Positions 1 through 8,206 of a stretch of DNA of 64,000 bases are shown here, in pieces. Numbering within the stretch: position 1 is the stretch's first letter; every line of letters starts with the position of its first letter. Under the pieces are notes generated by a model that was given only the letters and a program-made list of their open reading frames with translations, had not been told where the DNA came from and did not search any database. The DNA lies in the NCBI GenBank assembly GCA_052161645.1, contig CP197414.1; one strand, 5' to 3'. The DNA comes from Laterigemmans sp052161645. GTDB taxonomy: Bacteria; Planctomycetota; Planctomycetia; Pirellulales; Pirellulaceae. Both the position numbers and the translations under genes were made by a program.

Positions 1-1014
1 TTGCCCCTCAATCCCCTATTGCCCAACTTTTTGGCGGGTCCTGAAAATCGGTTGGCGGCTTTCGTCTGCGGCAGTCGCGAATCGATCGTTGATCGTGGCA
101 ATCCGCTGCTGTTAGTTGGCCCGAGCGGATCGGGAAAGACAGCCCTCGCGCTCACTCTAGCGGCCGCCGAAGCCGAACATCTCGAGCAGCCAAAAATACT
201 CCATTTGCCGGCCGTCGATTTTGCTCGCCGCTACGCCGAAGCGGTTGACGGCGACGATCTTGATCACTTTCGCAAGACGGTCGACGAAGCTGACTTGGTG
301 CTCATCGATGATGTGCATTTGATTACGGACAAATTAGCCGCTCAAGAGGAACTGGCTAGTCGGCTGGCGGTACGGACTGATGCGGGGCGGATTACTTTAC
401 TGACTTGCCGCCGCTTACCGACTGAGATTCGAGGTTTTCGACCGCTGCTATCGAGCCGCATGCTACCCGGTCTGACGATCACCGTCGCACTACCGGGTGA
501 GGAAACGCGGCGGAAGTTGATTACCGCCTTAGCCGCCCAAGAATCACTCGAACTCGACGACGAGCTGCACGATTTGCTGGCCTCGGGGTTGCCCAAGGAC
601 CTGCCTGCTGGCCGCTTGGCTGCCGCCGTGACTCACATTCGCATTTGGTGTCGCAACGAAGGTTGTCAACCGAATCTAGCCGCCATGCAGTCGGCCATTG
701 ACGCCACGGCCAGTCGTGACGAGCCCTCGATGGCCATGATCACTCAGTCGGTTGCTCGCCGCTTTAAACTTCGCACTGCGGACCTCAAAGGACCCACTCG
801 CCGACAGCAAGTCGTCCGAGCCCGAGCCTTGGCGATGTTTTTGGGACGCAAATTGACTAGCCAATCGCTGCAGCAAATTGGCGACTATTTCGGCGGGCGG
901 GATCACACCACGGTCTTGCACGCTTGTCGGAAAACCGAATCGCTATTAACCGACAACCCGGAATTGTCTCGCACGGCCGATGAAGTCACGGAAACTTTGC
1001 AAGCCAACAGCTAG
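1..1014 (+). CDS. dnaA: Chromosomal replication initiator DnaA, lacking domains I-II
   Basis: DnaA binds DnaA boxes at oriC and unwinds the origin in an ATP-dependent way. Visible here are the AAA+ Walker A GPSGSGKT (residues 40-47), the Walker B region LVLIDDVH (99-106), an arginine-containing SSRMLPGL segment near 150, and the domain IV DNA-binding signature GRDHTTVLHACRK (299-311), which is nearly identical to that of well-studied DnaA proteins. The protein is 337 aa against roughly 400-470 for typical DnaA. The sequence begins almost directly with the AAA+ domain (NFLAGPENRLAAF), so the helicase-interacting domain I and linker II are absent. The TTG at base 1 is used as the start. It may be real, since assemblies are often rotated to dnaA, or the gene may continue upstream of the window. 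dnaN follows in the usual order. Confidence 0.93.
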   Translation: MPLNPLLPNFLAGPENRLAAFVCGSRESIVDRGNPLLLVGPSGSGKTALALTLAAAEAEHLEQPKILHLPAVDFARRYAEAVDGDDLDHFRKTVDEADLVLIDDVHLITDKLAAQEELASRLAVRTDAGRITLLTCRRLPTEIRGFRPLLSSRMLPGLTITVALPGEETRRKLITALAAQESLELDDELHDLLASGLPKDLPAGRLAAAVTHIRIWCRNEGCQPNLAAMQSAIDATASRDEPSMAMITQSVARRFKLRTADLKGPTRRQQVVRARALAMFLGRKLTSQSLQQIGDYFGGRDHTTVLHACRKTESLLTDNPELSRTADEVTETLQANS

Positions 1015-1449
1015 CTCGGATTTCGGACATTCCGCACTTTTTTTCCACGGTGGACAAGTTGTCGATTTACTGTCCAAGGTTGGAAGAGCGCCGAGCGTGG
1101 ATCGGTTTGAGTCCTCAGCGGATGTTGAAAACAGCCCTTTCTGTGAACAATTGCCAACTTGGAATGAACACAAAATCAACCGCTTATCCACCGCTGTCGT
1201 TGTTTCCTAAGTCGTTTGGCTCTAATTGGTTAAGCGAGCAAGATCGACGTTTGTGACACTTTCTAGCGACGTATTCCGACTACGACGTTTTATTTAAAAC
1301 CGTATTAAAAGAAAGGGCTTCGCCCCGTAGCTGCATTTGCTTCCGCCAGCCAAACGAATCTGGTTGCCTGGACTGGAACAAACTGACCACCGTTGGTTAC
1401 AAAACGGGTTCATTCGTTCTGCAACCGTTCACCAGCCGAGTTCCCTTCG
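1015..1449. other. Candidate replication origin (oriC) between dnaA and dnaN
   Basis: This 435-bp gap has no convincing gene. It contains four near-matches to the DnaA box TTATNCACA: TTTTCCACG at 1041-1049, TTGTCCACC on the minus strand at 1049-1057, TTGTTCACA on the minus strand at 1142-1150, and TTATCCACC at 1184-1192. The first two abut to form an inverted pair. An AT-rich stretch at about 1287-1314 could be the unwinding element, and it is followed by a small GGGC-TTC-GCCC hairpin at 1315-1325. No box is a perfect consensus match. The placement between dnaA and dnaN is the main support. Confidence 0.55.
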
Positions 1450-2568
1450 ATGAAAATCACCTGCGACCGTGAACCGATGGCTGCCGCGTTTCAACTCGCC
1501 GCCGTAGTCGCCTCCAATCGCAGTCCCAAGGAAATTTTGCAAAACGTCAAACTGACGGTGACCGGTTCGTCGGCCACGTTGACGGCCACCGACATGGAGA
1601 TCGGCATCCGCATCACGCTGAGTGACGGGATTGATTTGGAACAGGAAGGGACCACCCTGTTGCCGGTAAGTCGCAGTGGAGCCATTTTGCGAGAGAGCAG
1701 CGACGAGCGATTGACTTTTGAAACCGACGAATCGGGGATTCTGATTCGGGGCGATCGCAGCAAGTTTCATCTGCCGAGTGCGAATCCTGACGAGTTTCCA
1801 CATGTGGAGGGCTTTGAAGAAACCGCCTTTCACACGCTTCCGGTTCGGTTGTTTCGCGAGCTTGTGCGTCGCACGGTGTTTGCCACTGACATGGAAAGCA
1901 GTCGCTATGCCCTTGGCGGAGTGCTGCTCGAACTAGAAGCGGAAAAAGTCATCGCCGTGGGGACAGATGGTCGTCGGTTGGCTCGCATGGAAGGAACGGG
2001 AACATCGGTGGAAGGGCACCACACGACGGGGACCAACACCATTGTTCCCACCCGGGCGATCCAGCTGATGGAACGAGCGGTGAACGACAAAGACGAAACT
2101 GTCGACATTTGTGCTCGCAGCAATGACCTGTTATTGCGAACGCCTCGTTGCACGATTTATTCAAGGCTGGTGGAGGGGCGTTATCCAAATTGGCGTCAGG
2201 TCTTTCCCCAACGCGAAAGCAGCCACAAAGTTGACCTCACCGTGGGGCCTCTTTTTGCGGCGTTACGACAAGCGGCAATTGTTACCGATCAGGAAAGCCG
2301 TGGCGTAGATTTGATTTTCCACGATGGCACCCTAAAGATCGAAGGAAACACCGCCCAGATTGGGCAAAGTCAAGTGGAAATGCCGATTGCCTATGATGGC
2401 GAGGAAGTCAAACTGACCCTCGACAACCGTTTCATTGCCGATTTTTGCAAAGTGTTGGATAACGAGATGGCATTTGTGTTTGACTTTGAATCATCACAAA
2501 CCCCGGCGCTTTTGACCACCGAGGATGGCTATGGTTATGTGATCATGCCAATGGCTCGCGACCGTTAG
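1450..2568 (+). CDS. dnaN: DNA polymerase III subunit beta (sliding clamp)
   Basis: This encodes the ring-shaped processivity clamp that tethers the replicative polymerase to DNA and recruits other repair and replication proteins. The 372-aa product has the family's usual length and three-fold repeated architecture. It starts MKITCDREPMAAAFQLA, a typical clamp N-terminus, and ends with VIMPMARDR, matching the VMPMR-type C-terminal tail of the family. The frame is open further upstream to about 1393, but the ATG at 1450 gives the standard N-terminus. It lies downstream of dnaA and the putative origin, and the dciA-like gene starts 4-13 bp after its stop, so the two are probably co-transcribed. 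Confidence 0.96.
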   Translation: MKITCDREPMAAAFQLAAVVASNRSPKEILQNVKLTVTGSSATLTATDMEIGIRITLSDGIDLEQEGTTLLPVSRSGAILRESSDERLTFETDESGILIRGDRSKFHLPSANPDEFPHVEGFEETAFHTLPVRLFRELVRRTVFATDMESSRYALGGVLLELEAEKVIAVGTDGRRLARMEGTGTSVEGHHTTGTNTIVPTRAIQLMERAVNDKDETVDICARSNDLLLRTPRCTIYSRLVEGRYPNWRQVFPQRESSHKVDLTVGPLFAALRQAAIVTDQESRGVDLIFHDGTLKIEGNTAQIGQSQVEMPIAYDGEEVKLTLDNRFIADFCKVLDNEMAFVFDFESSQTPALLTTEDGYGYVIMPMARDR

Positions 2569-2572
2569 CAAT

Positions 2573-2917
2573 TTGGCAACGATGAAAAAGAAGGCTTCTC
2601 GATCGTTTGGTCCGCCTCGTTCAGCCAGTGCGCCTCGTTCGATGGGCTCCATTGTTAACCAGTTGATGGCTCGGCGGGGTTACGCCCAGGTGGAAGCCGC
2701 CTCCGAGCTGCAGGGGTCGGTGTTGGCGGTGGTCAGCAGTCACGTGGCGGAAGCGATTCGAGTTGGGCAAGTTAAGCGTGGCGTATTAATGATTTACGCT
2801 AAAGACTCGCCCACTATGCAGGAGTTAACTTTCCAGCAACGCAAGCTTCTCAAGCGTTTGCAAGCCGATCATCCTCAGGCAAATATCTCTGACGTTCGCT
2901 TTCGAGTGTGCCAATGA
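2573..2917 (+). CDS. DUF721/DciA-like protein, probable helicase-loading factor
   Basis: This is a small basic protein of 114 aa from TTG 2573, or 111 aa from ATG 2582. The N-terminus is lysine/arginine-rich and disordered-looking. It is followed by a DUF721-type fold with the segment GSVLAVVSSHVAEAI and a strand-turn pattern VKRGVLMIYAKDSPTMQEL, then LTFQQRKLLKRL. DciA proteins of this family help load or operate the replicative helicase DnaB in bacteria that lack the DnaC/DnaI loaders. Its place just behind dnaN, within a replication block, agrees with that role. I see no strong Shine-Dalgarno site for either start, which fits translational coupling to dnaN. The family call is good; the exact function is inferred. 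Confidence 0.75.
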   Translation: MATMKKKASRSFGPPRSASAPRSMGSIVNQLMARRGYAQVEAASELQGSVLAVVSSHVAEAIRVGQVKRGVLMIYAKDSPTMQELTFQQRKLLKRLQADHPQANISDVRFRVCQ

Positions 2918-2942
2918 TGTTGTCCGGAAGTTTAGCTGGAGG

Positions 2943-3872
2943 TTACCCAAGCAGTTGGGCCAACTCGGCGAGATGTTTTGGCACAGCCTGTTCAGCTGGT
3001 TCTGCCGCCTCATACTCGAACACAACCCAGCCGCCGTAGTTAGCTTGCCGCAGAATGTCGACAATACGAGGTAAGTCAGCATCTACCTTGTTTCCCGCTT
3101 GCCACATTTCCACTTTGATTTGAGCATTCACGGCGTAGGGGGCGATGCGAGCTAATTCGTCGTAAGGACTGTCGGTTGATTTGAAATTTCCAGAATCAAA
3201 GTTGACGCCGAACCAGGGTGAATCAACTTGTTGTACCACTTGTAACATGGAATCGGCCGTATCAGTAATTCCATGATGATTTTCCAGCGCCAGCATCACA
3301 CCTTTTTGCCCAGCGTACTGGCAAGCAGTTTCACACGCCGCCACGCACCGATTGATGGCTTCCTCTCGCGAAACACCGGCTGGTGGGCTGCCAGCAAAAA
3401 TACGTATCACAGGGGCACCCAGGATGGCGTAGGCATCGACCCATTTTTTGACATGGTCAAGTTGCTGGTCGAGTTCCGCAGGTGCCACACAAAAGTCGTT
3501 GCGAATAGCCCCGCCGGAAATTGTGATACCTTGTAAATGACAATGGCGAGCTAAGCGACGAAGATAGGACTGATCAAATTCGGAAGGGAAGTAGTAAGAG
3601 GTTAGCTCGATGCCGGGCACTTGGTGTTGGCGACAAAAATTCACTAACTCGAACAGATCCATGGCCCCTGGTTTATCGGGTTGCAGGGAGAGGCGTTGCC
3701 GAAACGAATAAGCGGCTAAACTCAGTTTAAGCGGTCCGCGGCCTGTTCTGGGAATTGGATCGATTGCTTTGGCCGGCGTTATCGGAAGGAGGCTAGCCAG
3801 CGAAAGTCCGCAGGCGGCACCGCCAAGGCTTTGCAGTAATAGTTGGCGACGAGTGAGATTAGCGGACGACAT
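2943..3872 (-). CDS. Exported sugar phosphate isomerase/epimerase-like TIM-barrel protein
   Basis: The 309-aa product has a Tat-like signal (NLTRRQLLLQSLGGAACG, then a hydrophobic stretch ending near PAKA) followed by a xylose isomerase-like/AP endonuclease family 2 TIM barrel. Candidate metal-ligand segments are present in the order expected for the family: MLALENHHG, WFGVNFDSGNF, AQIKVEMW and VVFEYEA. Planctomycetes carry many such exported proteins, presumably for sugar or sugar-derivative turnover, but the substrate cannot be read from the sequence. It converges on the dciA-like gene (25-bp gap) and diverges from the flavoprotein gene, with about 40 bp between the two start codons that must hold both promoters. 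Confidence 0.85.
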   Translation of the reverse strand: MSSANLTRRQLLLQSLGGAACGLSLASLLPITPAKAIDPIPRTGRGPLKLSLAAYSFRQRLSLQPDKPGAMDLFELVNFCRQHQVPGIELTSYYFPSEFDQSYLRRLARHCHLQGITISGGAIRNDFCVAPAELDQQLDHVKKWVDAYAILGAPVIRIFAGSPPAGVSREEAINRCVAACETACQYAGQKGVMLALENHHGITDTADSMLQVVQQVDSPWFGVNFDSGNFKSTDSPYDELARIAPYAVNAQIKVEMWQAGNKVDADLPRIVDILRQANYGGWVVFEYEAAEPAEQAVPKHLAELAQLLG

Positions 3873-3913
3873 GATGTGAACTTTTTTAGCGTGTTATCAG
3901 GTGGGGAGAAAAC

Positions 3914-5206
3914 GTGGCTCAGACCACTGGGGAAGCGGAATGGGACGTCATTGTGTTGGGAGCTGGAGCAGCTGGACTATTAGCTGCTGCGCGAGCGGCG
4001 GCTGGTGGTGCGAGGACTTTGGTGTTGGAGAAAAATCGGAAAGCCGGAGTTAAGATTTTGATGTCTGGCGGCACGCGATGCAACCTCACGCACGATTGCG
4101 ATGCTGCCGGCATCATGGAAGCATTCGGAAAGAACGGACGATTTCTGCGACAAGCGTTAGCCGCGTTGGGACCGCGAGAGACGGTCTCGATGTTTAATCA
4201 ATTAGGAGTGGCCACCAAAGTCGAAGAGACGGGTAAAGTATTCCCCGCTAGTGATCGAGCGTTGCAGGTTCGCGACGCTTTGCTGGAGCAGGCTTATCAA
4301 TGCGGTGCCGCCGTGCGTTTACCAGTCGCGGTGCAAGACCTTAGCTATGAGGCAGATACATGGCTGGTGTCGACATCGGCGGGCATTATTCGCAGCCGAG
4401 CGTTGGTTGTCACCGTAGGTGGAAAAAGTTGGCCAGGCTGCGGCACGACGGGGGATGGTTACGCTTGGTTGGAAAGGTTCGGTCACTCGATCAAGGAGAC
4501 GCATCCAGCATTGGTACCCCTCAGAGGTGGACTGGAGTGGACTCACCAGTTAAGTGGTTTAACGCTCGATGCTGTGACGGCCCGCGTTTGGTTGGCGGAA
4601 CAGCGGGACGGTGGTTCGCGGGTGTTTACCAAAAAGCCAACTAGTCAACGAACGGCTGGTTTTTTATTCACTCACTTTGGCTTTAGTGGTCCGGTCGTGA
4701 TGGATGTCAGTCGCACAGTGACGGCAACTCATGATCTGCAACGATTGCGATTTCAATGTGATTGGTTACCCGATTGTTCGGCAATTAATTTAGACAATTG
4801 GTTGACATCCCAGCGTCACAGTTCAGGGAGCCAGCATGTTGCGACGACCCTGGCTCAGCTTGTTCCCCGCCGGCTGGCTGAAGCGGTATGTCAGTCAACC
4901 AACACGTTGGCAACGCCGCTAGGTGAGTTGAGCAGTAGAGCTCGGCAAGCGATCTTACAAATGCTTAAGCAATGTGATTTACCAGTCATTGGGTCGCGGG
5001 GTTTTGAAAAAGCTGAGGTGACCGCGGGAGGAGTGGCACTGTCGGAAATTGATCCCCGCACGATGCAAAGCAAGAAAATGCCCAATTTATTTGTCGCAGG
5101 AGAGATATTAGACTTAGATGGTTGGATTGGTGGTTACAATTTTCAAGCGGCGTTTAGCACCGGACACATCGCTGGAATCCATGCAGCCCAGACAGTGAGA
5201 TTGTGA
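3914..5206 (+). CDS. HI0933-family NAD(P)/FAD-dependent flavoprotein (BaiN/YhiN-like)
   Basis: This is a 430-aa cytoplasmic flavoprotein. The N-terminal Rossmann fold carries the dinucleotide-binding motif VLGAGAAGLLAA, followed by the family-diagnostic GGTRCNLTH. The C-terminus has the second conserved block NLFVAGEILDLDGWIGGYN, where the FAD contacts close. The length is typical for the HI0933/YhiN group, whose members include bile-acid reductase BaiN, although the physiological reaction of most members is unknown. The ATG at 3914 immediately precedes the fold. It is a single gene: a hairpin-forming inverted repeat and an insertion element lie downstream. Confidence 0.9.
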   Translation: MAQTTGEAEWDVIVLGAGAAGLLAAARAAAGGARTLVLEKNRKAGVKILMSGGTRCNLTHDCDAAGIMEAFGKNGRFLRQALAALGPRETVSMFNQLGVATKVEETGKVFPASDRALQVRDALLEQAYQCGAAVRLPVAVQDLSYEADTWLVSTSAGIIRSRALVVTVGGKSWPGCGTTGDGYAWLERFGHSIKETHPALVPLRGGLEWTHQLSGLTLDAVTARVWLAEQRDGGSRVFTKKPTSQRTAGFLFTHFGFSGPVVMDVSRTVTATHDLQRLRFQCDWLPDCSAINLDNWLTSQRHSSGSQHVATTLAQLVPRRLAEAVCQSTNTLATPLGELSSRARQAILQMLKQCDLPVIGSRGFEKAEVTAGGVALSEIDPRTMQSKKMPNLFVAGEILDLDGWIGGYNFQAAFSTGHIAGIHAAQTVRL

Positions 5207-5236
5207 ACACACTCCAGTAGAATAGGCATTCTGTCG

Positions 5237-5316
5237 TTTTATACCCCACAAGTCATCCTGCATTGCTCGCCTGCCAGACGAGCTCGTGGGGGTCAGAAAA
5301 GTTCTGGGGTATAAAA
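5237..5316. repeat. 80-bp inverted-repeat element (hairpin)
   Basis: Perfect 12-bp inverted repeats, TTTTATACCCCA (5237-5248) and TGGGGTATAAAA (5305-5316), flank a 56-bp core. The core itself contains a smaller inverted repeat built on GCTCG/CGAGC (about 5266-5284). It lies 31 bp after the flavoprotein stop codon. It could act as a terminator for that gene or be a small miniature repeat element. No second copy was seen in this window. Confidence 0.6.
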
Positions 5317-5411
5317 AGGCATCTCATCTGTAATCCGCCAAGTTATGTTTGGAGAGCAGTGCAGGCGATCACGTTTTGAACGCCAAGCTGTTCACGCCAA
5401 AGCGGCTTATT

Positions 5412-6582
5412 TGTAGAAAATTAGACTTGATCTGACACTCACCATTGGATAGCAACCGGCGGTTAATCTCGCAGGACGGGAGTGTCGAAATGACGAACGA
5501 ACGGAAGATTATTCAGAATAAGATTGGGATGCTTAAGCTGGCCGAAAGGTTAAGGAATGTGTCGGAGGCCTGGAAGGTCTTTGGTTACTCCAGGGATAGT
5601 TTTTATCGCTTTAAGGATCTCTATCAAACAGGGGGCGAGGAGGCCCTCAAAGAGATTTCCAAGAAGAAGCCTGTGGTTAAGAACCGCCTCGATCCAGCCG
5701 TTGAATAGGCGGTTCTCAAAATGGCTTTTGAGAAGCCCGCCCATGGTCAGGTTCCGGTAAGCAACGAGCTGAAAAAGCACGCGCATTTGGTGTCACCTGG
5801 TGGCGTACTAAGCATCTGGTTACGAAACGGTCTTGAGACCTTCAAGAAGCGACTCAAAGCGATTGAAGCGAAAGTCGCGCTAGATGGCGGCGTGCTCACG
5901 GAGGAACAAGGGGTTGCTCTTGAGAAAGCTAAGCTCGAAAAGGAAGCTCATGGTCAAATGGAAACGGAGCATCCCGGGTATTTGGTGGCGCAAGATACTT
6001 TCTATGTCGGCACCATTAAAGGCGTGGGAAGGATCTATCAGCAGACTGTTATCGATACGTATTCTCGAGTCGCATTTGCGAAGCTATATGATCGTAAGAA
6101 TGCGTTGGTAGCTGCCGATATGCTTAATGACCAAGCGGTTCCGTTCTTCGAAGAAGAGGGGTTTTCGTTGCTACGAATACTCACCGATCGAGGCACTGAA
6201 TACTGTGGCAATCGAGAGCATCATGAGTATCAACTCTACATGGCTCTCGAGAACATCGATCACACCAAAACCAAAGCTAGAAGCCCTCAAACCAACGGTA
6301 TCTGCGAACGGTTTCACAAGACGATGCTTCAGGAGTTTTACCAGATCGCGTTTCGCAAAACGCTCTATGAATCCATCGAGCAGCTCCAAGCGGATGTCGA
6401 TGAATGGATGAGGGGCTACAACGAAGAAAGACCAAATTGCGGAAGATTCTGTTTCGGGAAGACTCCGAGACAAACTTTCAATGACTCGAAGAAACTGGCC
6501 GAACAGAAAATACTCGACCAACTCTTACAGCCCAAATGCGTAATCTGGGTGAAATATGTCAGATCAAGTTCCGGCTACTACA
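5412..6582 (+). mobile_element. IS481-like insertion sequence, degenerate (about 1171 bp)
   Basis: The ends are imperfect 26-bp terminal inverted repeats at 5412-5437 and 6557-6582. Both begin TGTAG on the outside and share the inner 13-mer ACTTGATCTGACA; the 8 bp between these blocks differ, so the left end has drifted. A DDE transposase frame fills the interior. The right end cuts into a minus-strand gene for a small exported protein. The flanks (CTTATT on the left, GCGCGG on the right) do not match, so no target-site duplication is visible. The element is inactive as written because its transposase has an in-frame stop codon. Confidence 0.85.
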
Positions 6583-6602
6583 GCGCGGGTTGGCCATTAT
6601 GA
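5490..6602 (+). pseudogene. IS481-like DDE transposase with internal amber codon
   Basis: Translation starts at ATG 5490, behind a GGGAG-type ribosome site. The first 72 residues form a helix-turn-helix (LAERLRNVSEAWKVFGYSRD), then a TAG at 5706-5708 interrupts the same frame. The frame resumes with AVLKMAFEKPAHGQ and continues through an rve-type integrase core. Candidate catalytic residues are D in AQDTFYVG, D in LTDRGTEY and E in GICERFH. After about KILDQL the C-terminus departs from the rest of the domain, reads across the right inverted repeat and stops at 6602, outside the element. That suggests loss of the native stop by indel. A single substitution (GAG or CAG to TAG) explains the break, so the copy is recently inactivated or needs readthrough. 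Confidence 0.85.
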
Positions 6603-6757
6603 TGAAGTTCAATCGCTTTCCATTTTCCATCAAGCGGTTTTGTCGGATTGGCTGTATCTGAAGCGGAAGCGCGTCGGGGTTGTTCTCGCCCTCCGAAAAC
6701 CAGGCCACCACCACATCCCATCCCCGCGATAGCAGCGAGTGCAAGACGTCGAAGCAT
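6583..6757 (-). pseudogene. Small exported TIGR03067-like protein truncated by the IS
   Basis: The start at ATG 6757 is supported by an AAGGAG ribosome-binding site 8 bp upstream on the minus strand. The visible 58 codons encode a signal-like segment (MLRRLALAAIAGMGCGGG, possibly a weak lipobox around the Cys), a short linker, then LDGKWKAIELHHNGQP. That last segment resembles the opening strands of the small TIGR03067-type domain common in planctomycete exported proteins. The frame then runs into the right end of the insertion element and stops almost at once. I found no continuation of the domain on the far side of the element (left of 5412), so the 3' part appears to be lost rather than merely separated. 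Confidence 0.6.
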
Positions 6758-7129
6758 TTCGTATCTCCTTTGCAGATGAGTAGAGAGTTCTTCAGCGGCG
6801 AACGTCGATTGTTGTTGAGTAGCTCTTGGATCGCTCAACATCTATTGCCGCTCCAACTGCTGTTTTGTGACAGAATTGCAGGAACTTTTATTGGCCGAAA
6901 ATGATCATCATGTCGACCTAGGAAGCGCTGCGTGGGGTGCTGATGGGGAGTTGGCAGTGAAGTTTGAAGTTGTTTGCTGATTTGTGTTGAAAAAAATTGG
7001 TAGAGATTGTGACGACATAGCGGAGAAGGGGCGTTATTTTTTTCCGATGATCCAATATTCGAGCAGTTCGACCATATTTTCGTGGGTTAAGGACTCGGGC
7101 AGGCCCAACCGATGGCCAGATATTTTTTC
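6758..7129. other. Intergenic stretch upstream of the truncated exported gene
   Basis: These 372 bp separate the truncated exported-protein gene from the repeat array. The first part should contain its promoter. Around 7040-7150 the minus strand has a short open tail reading LGLPESLTHENMVELL and ending in TAA. It looks like a protein C-terminus, but its upstream part merges with the degenerate repeats. I do not recognise it and do not call a gene. Confidence 0.3.
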
Positions 7130-8206
7130 CGCTGGATACTCGGTGCAGTTAGCTGTCAGCCGCGATCTGCTGGCGAGCGAAATGGGGAGCGAGCGGTACC
7201 GCTAGCAGCCCGTCTTTGTGTAACAACCGCACAGAGCCGCACACCGCACAGGAGCCGCTCAGGGACAAGTCCCGCTGCCGCACCGAGCGCGCGGGGACAG
7301 GTCCCGCTAATTTTGCTCGCGTGGGGCCGGCGGCGGGAATTTTGGGCTGACGACGACCCTTGGCGCGGAAGGATTGGGCGGTGGCGAGCCATTTTACGCA
7401 GTTTTTGCTGAATTCTTGCCGCTCGGCGCAGACCTTCAGCCCCAACCGACAGTTAAAATCTTTATCCGCCGGATGCTCAGTGCGATTAGTTGTCAGCCGC
7501 AATCGACTGCCGGGCTATTTGGGGGCCAGCGGCTCCGCGACAGCCCGATCTTTCTGCGACGCCAGAGTGCGAGGACAGTTCCTGCTAATTTCATGAACAG
7601 GTTGCGCTAATTTGGCTTGAGTGGGGCTGAGGAAGGGGGAATTTTTGGCTGGCGGCGCTCCTAAACGTGGGTAGAGTGGTTGATGGCGGGCAATTTTATT
7701 CCGATTACGCTAACTTTTTGCCGTTCGGCGGGTAACTTCACGGTGATCCGACGGCTCAGTTTTTTTACCGAATGCTCGGGGGGGTTAGACTCCCGCCGCG
7801 ACCGAATAGTGGTTTTTTTGGGGGGAAACGATTCCGCGCCAGCGCGACATTTCCGCGACGCATTCCTACGGGCACGCATCACACAGTCGCACGTCGCACG
7901 GGGACAGGTCCCGCTGCTGCACCGAACGCGCGGGGACAGGTCCTGCTAATTTTGCTCGCGCTTGGCCAGCGGCGGGAATTTTGGGCTGGCGGCGGTCCTT
8001 GACGGGGCCAGATTGGATTAGGGTGCGCATTTGGGCGCTGTTTTCGCAGAATTTTTCCTGCTCGGCGCGTACCTTCAGCCCCAACCGACGGCTGATTCCT
8101 TTTTTTCGCCGGATGCTCAGTCCGATTTGCTGTCAGCCGAGGTCGACTGCCGAACTATTTGGGGGCTAGCGGCCCAGCGACAGCTCGGTCTTTCTGCGAC
8201 GGCGTG
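7130..8206. repeat. Degenerate tandem array copying the 3' end of the REP-associated transposase gene
   Basis: Three units of about 310-340 bp can be lined up (about 7226-7560, 7561-7870 and 7871-8206), plus a partial older unit around 7130-7225. On the minus strand each unit starts with a version of the last codons of the adjacent transposase. The genuine gene ends SQKDRAVAGPLAPK-stop. The copy ending at 7515 reads SQKDRAVAEPLAPK-stop, the next reads SRKCRAGAESFPPK, and the oldest LHKDGLLAVPLAPH. Each is followed by shared landmarks: a motif whose complement is CCGGATGCTCAGT, the stretch CTTCAGCCCCAACCGAC, the block GGGAATTTTGGGCTG, then one or two GGGACAGGTCCC palindromes. Spacing of the CCGGATGCTC landmark is about 338, 300 and 340 bp. 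No gene is supported inside the array apart from the 3' end of the transposase. Confidence 0.8.
7262..7944. repeat. REP-like palindromes (consensus GGGACAGGTCCC), five copies
   Basis: Short imperfect palindromes recur inside the tandem array: GGGACAAGTCCC at 7262-7273, GGGACAGGTCCC at about 7294-7305, AGGACAGTTCCT at 7572-7583, GGGACAGGTCCC at 7901-7912 and GGGACAGGTCCT at 7933-7944. Most are followed by CGCT or TGCT, and three by TAATTT. In two units they occur as pairs 20-32 bp apart. Such paired palindromes next to a Y1 transposase resemble the REP/RAYT arrangement known from other bacteria. Confidence 0.7.

Noticed and set aside
7130..8206. Possible CRISPR array
   Set aside because: The repeats are about 310-340 bp, imperfect, carry coding remnants and palindromes, and have no regular short repeats, spacers or cas genes.
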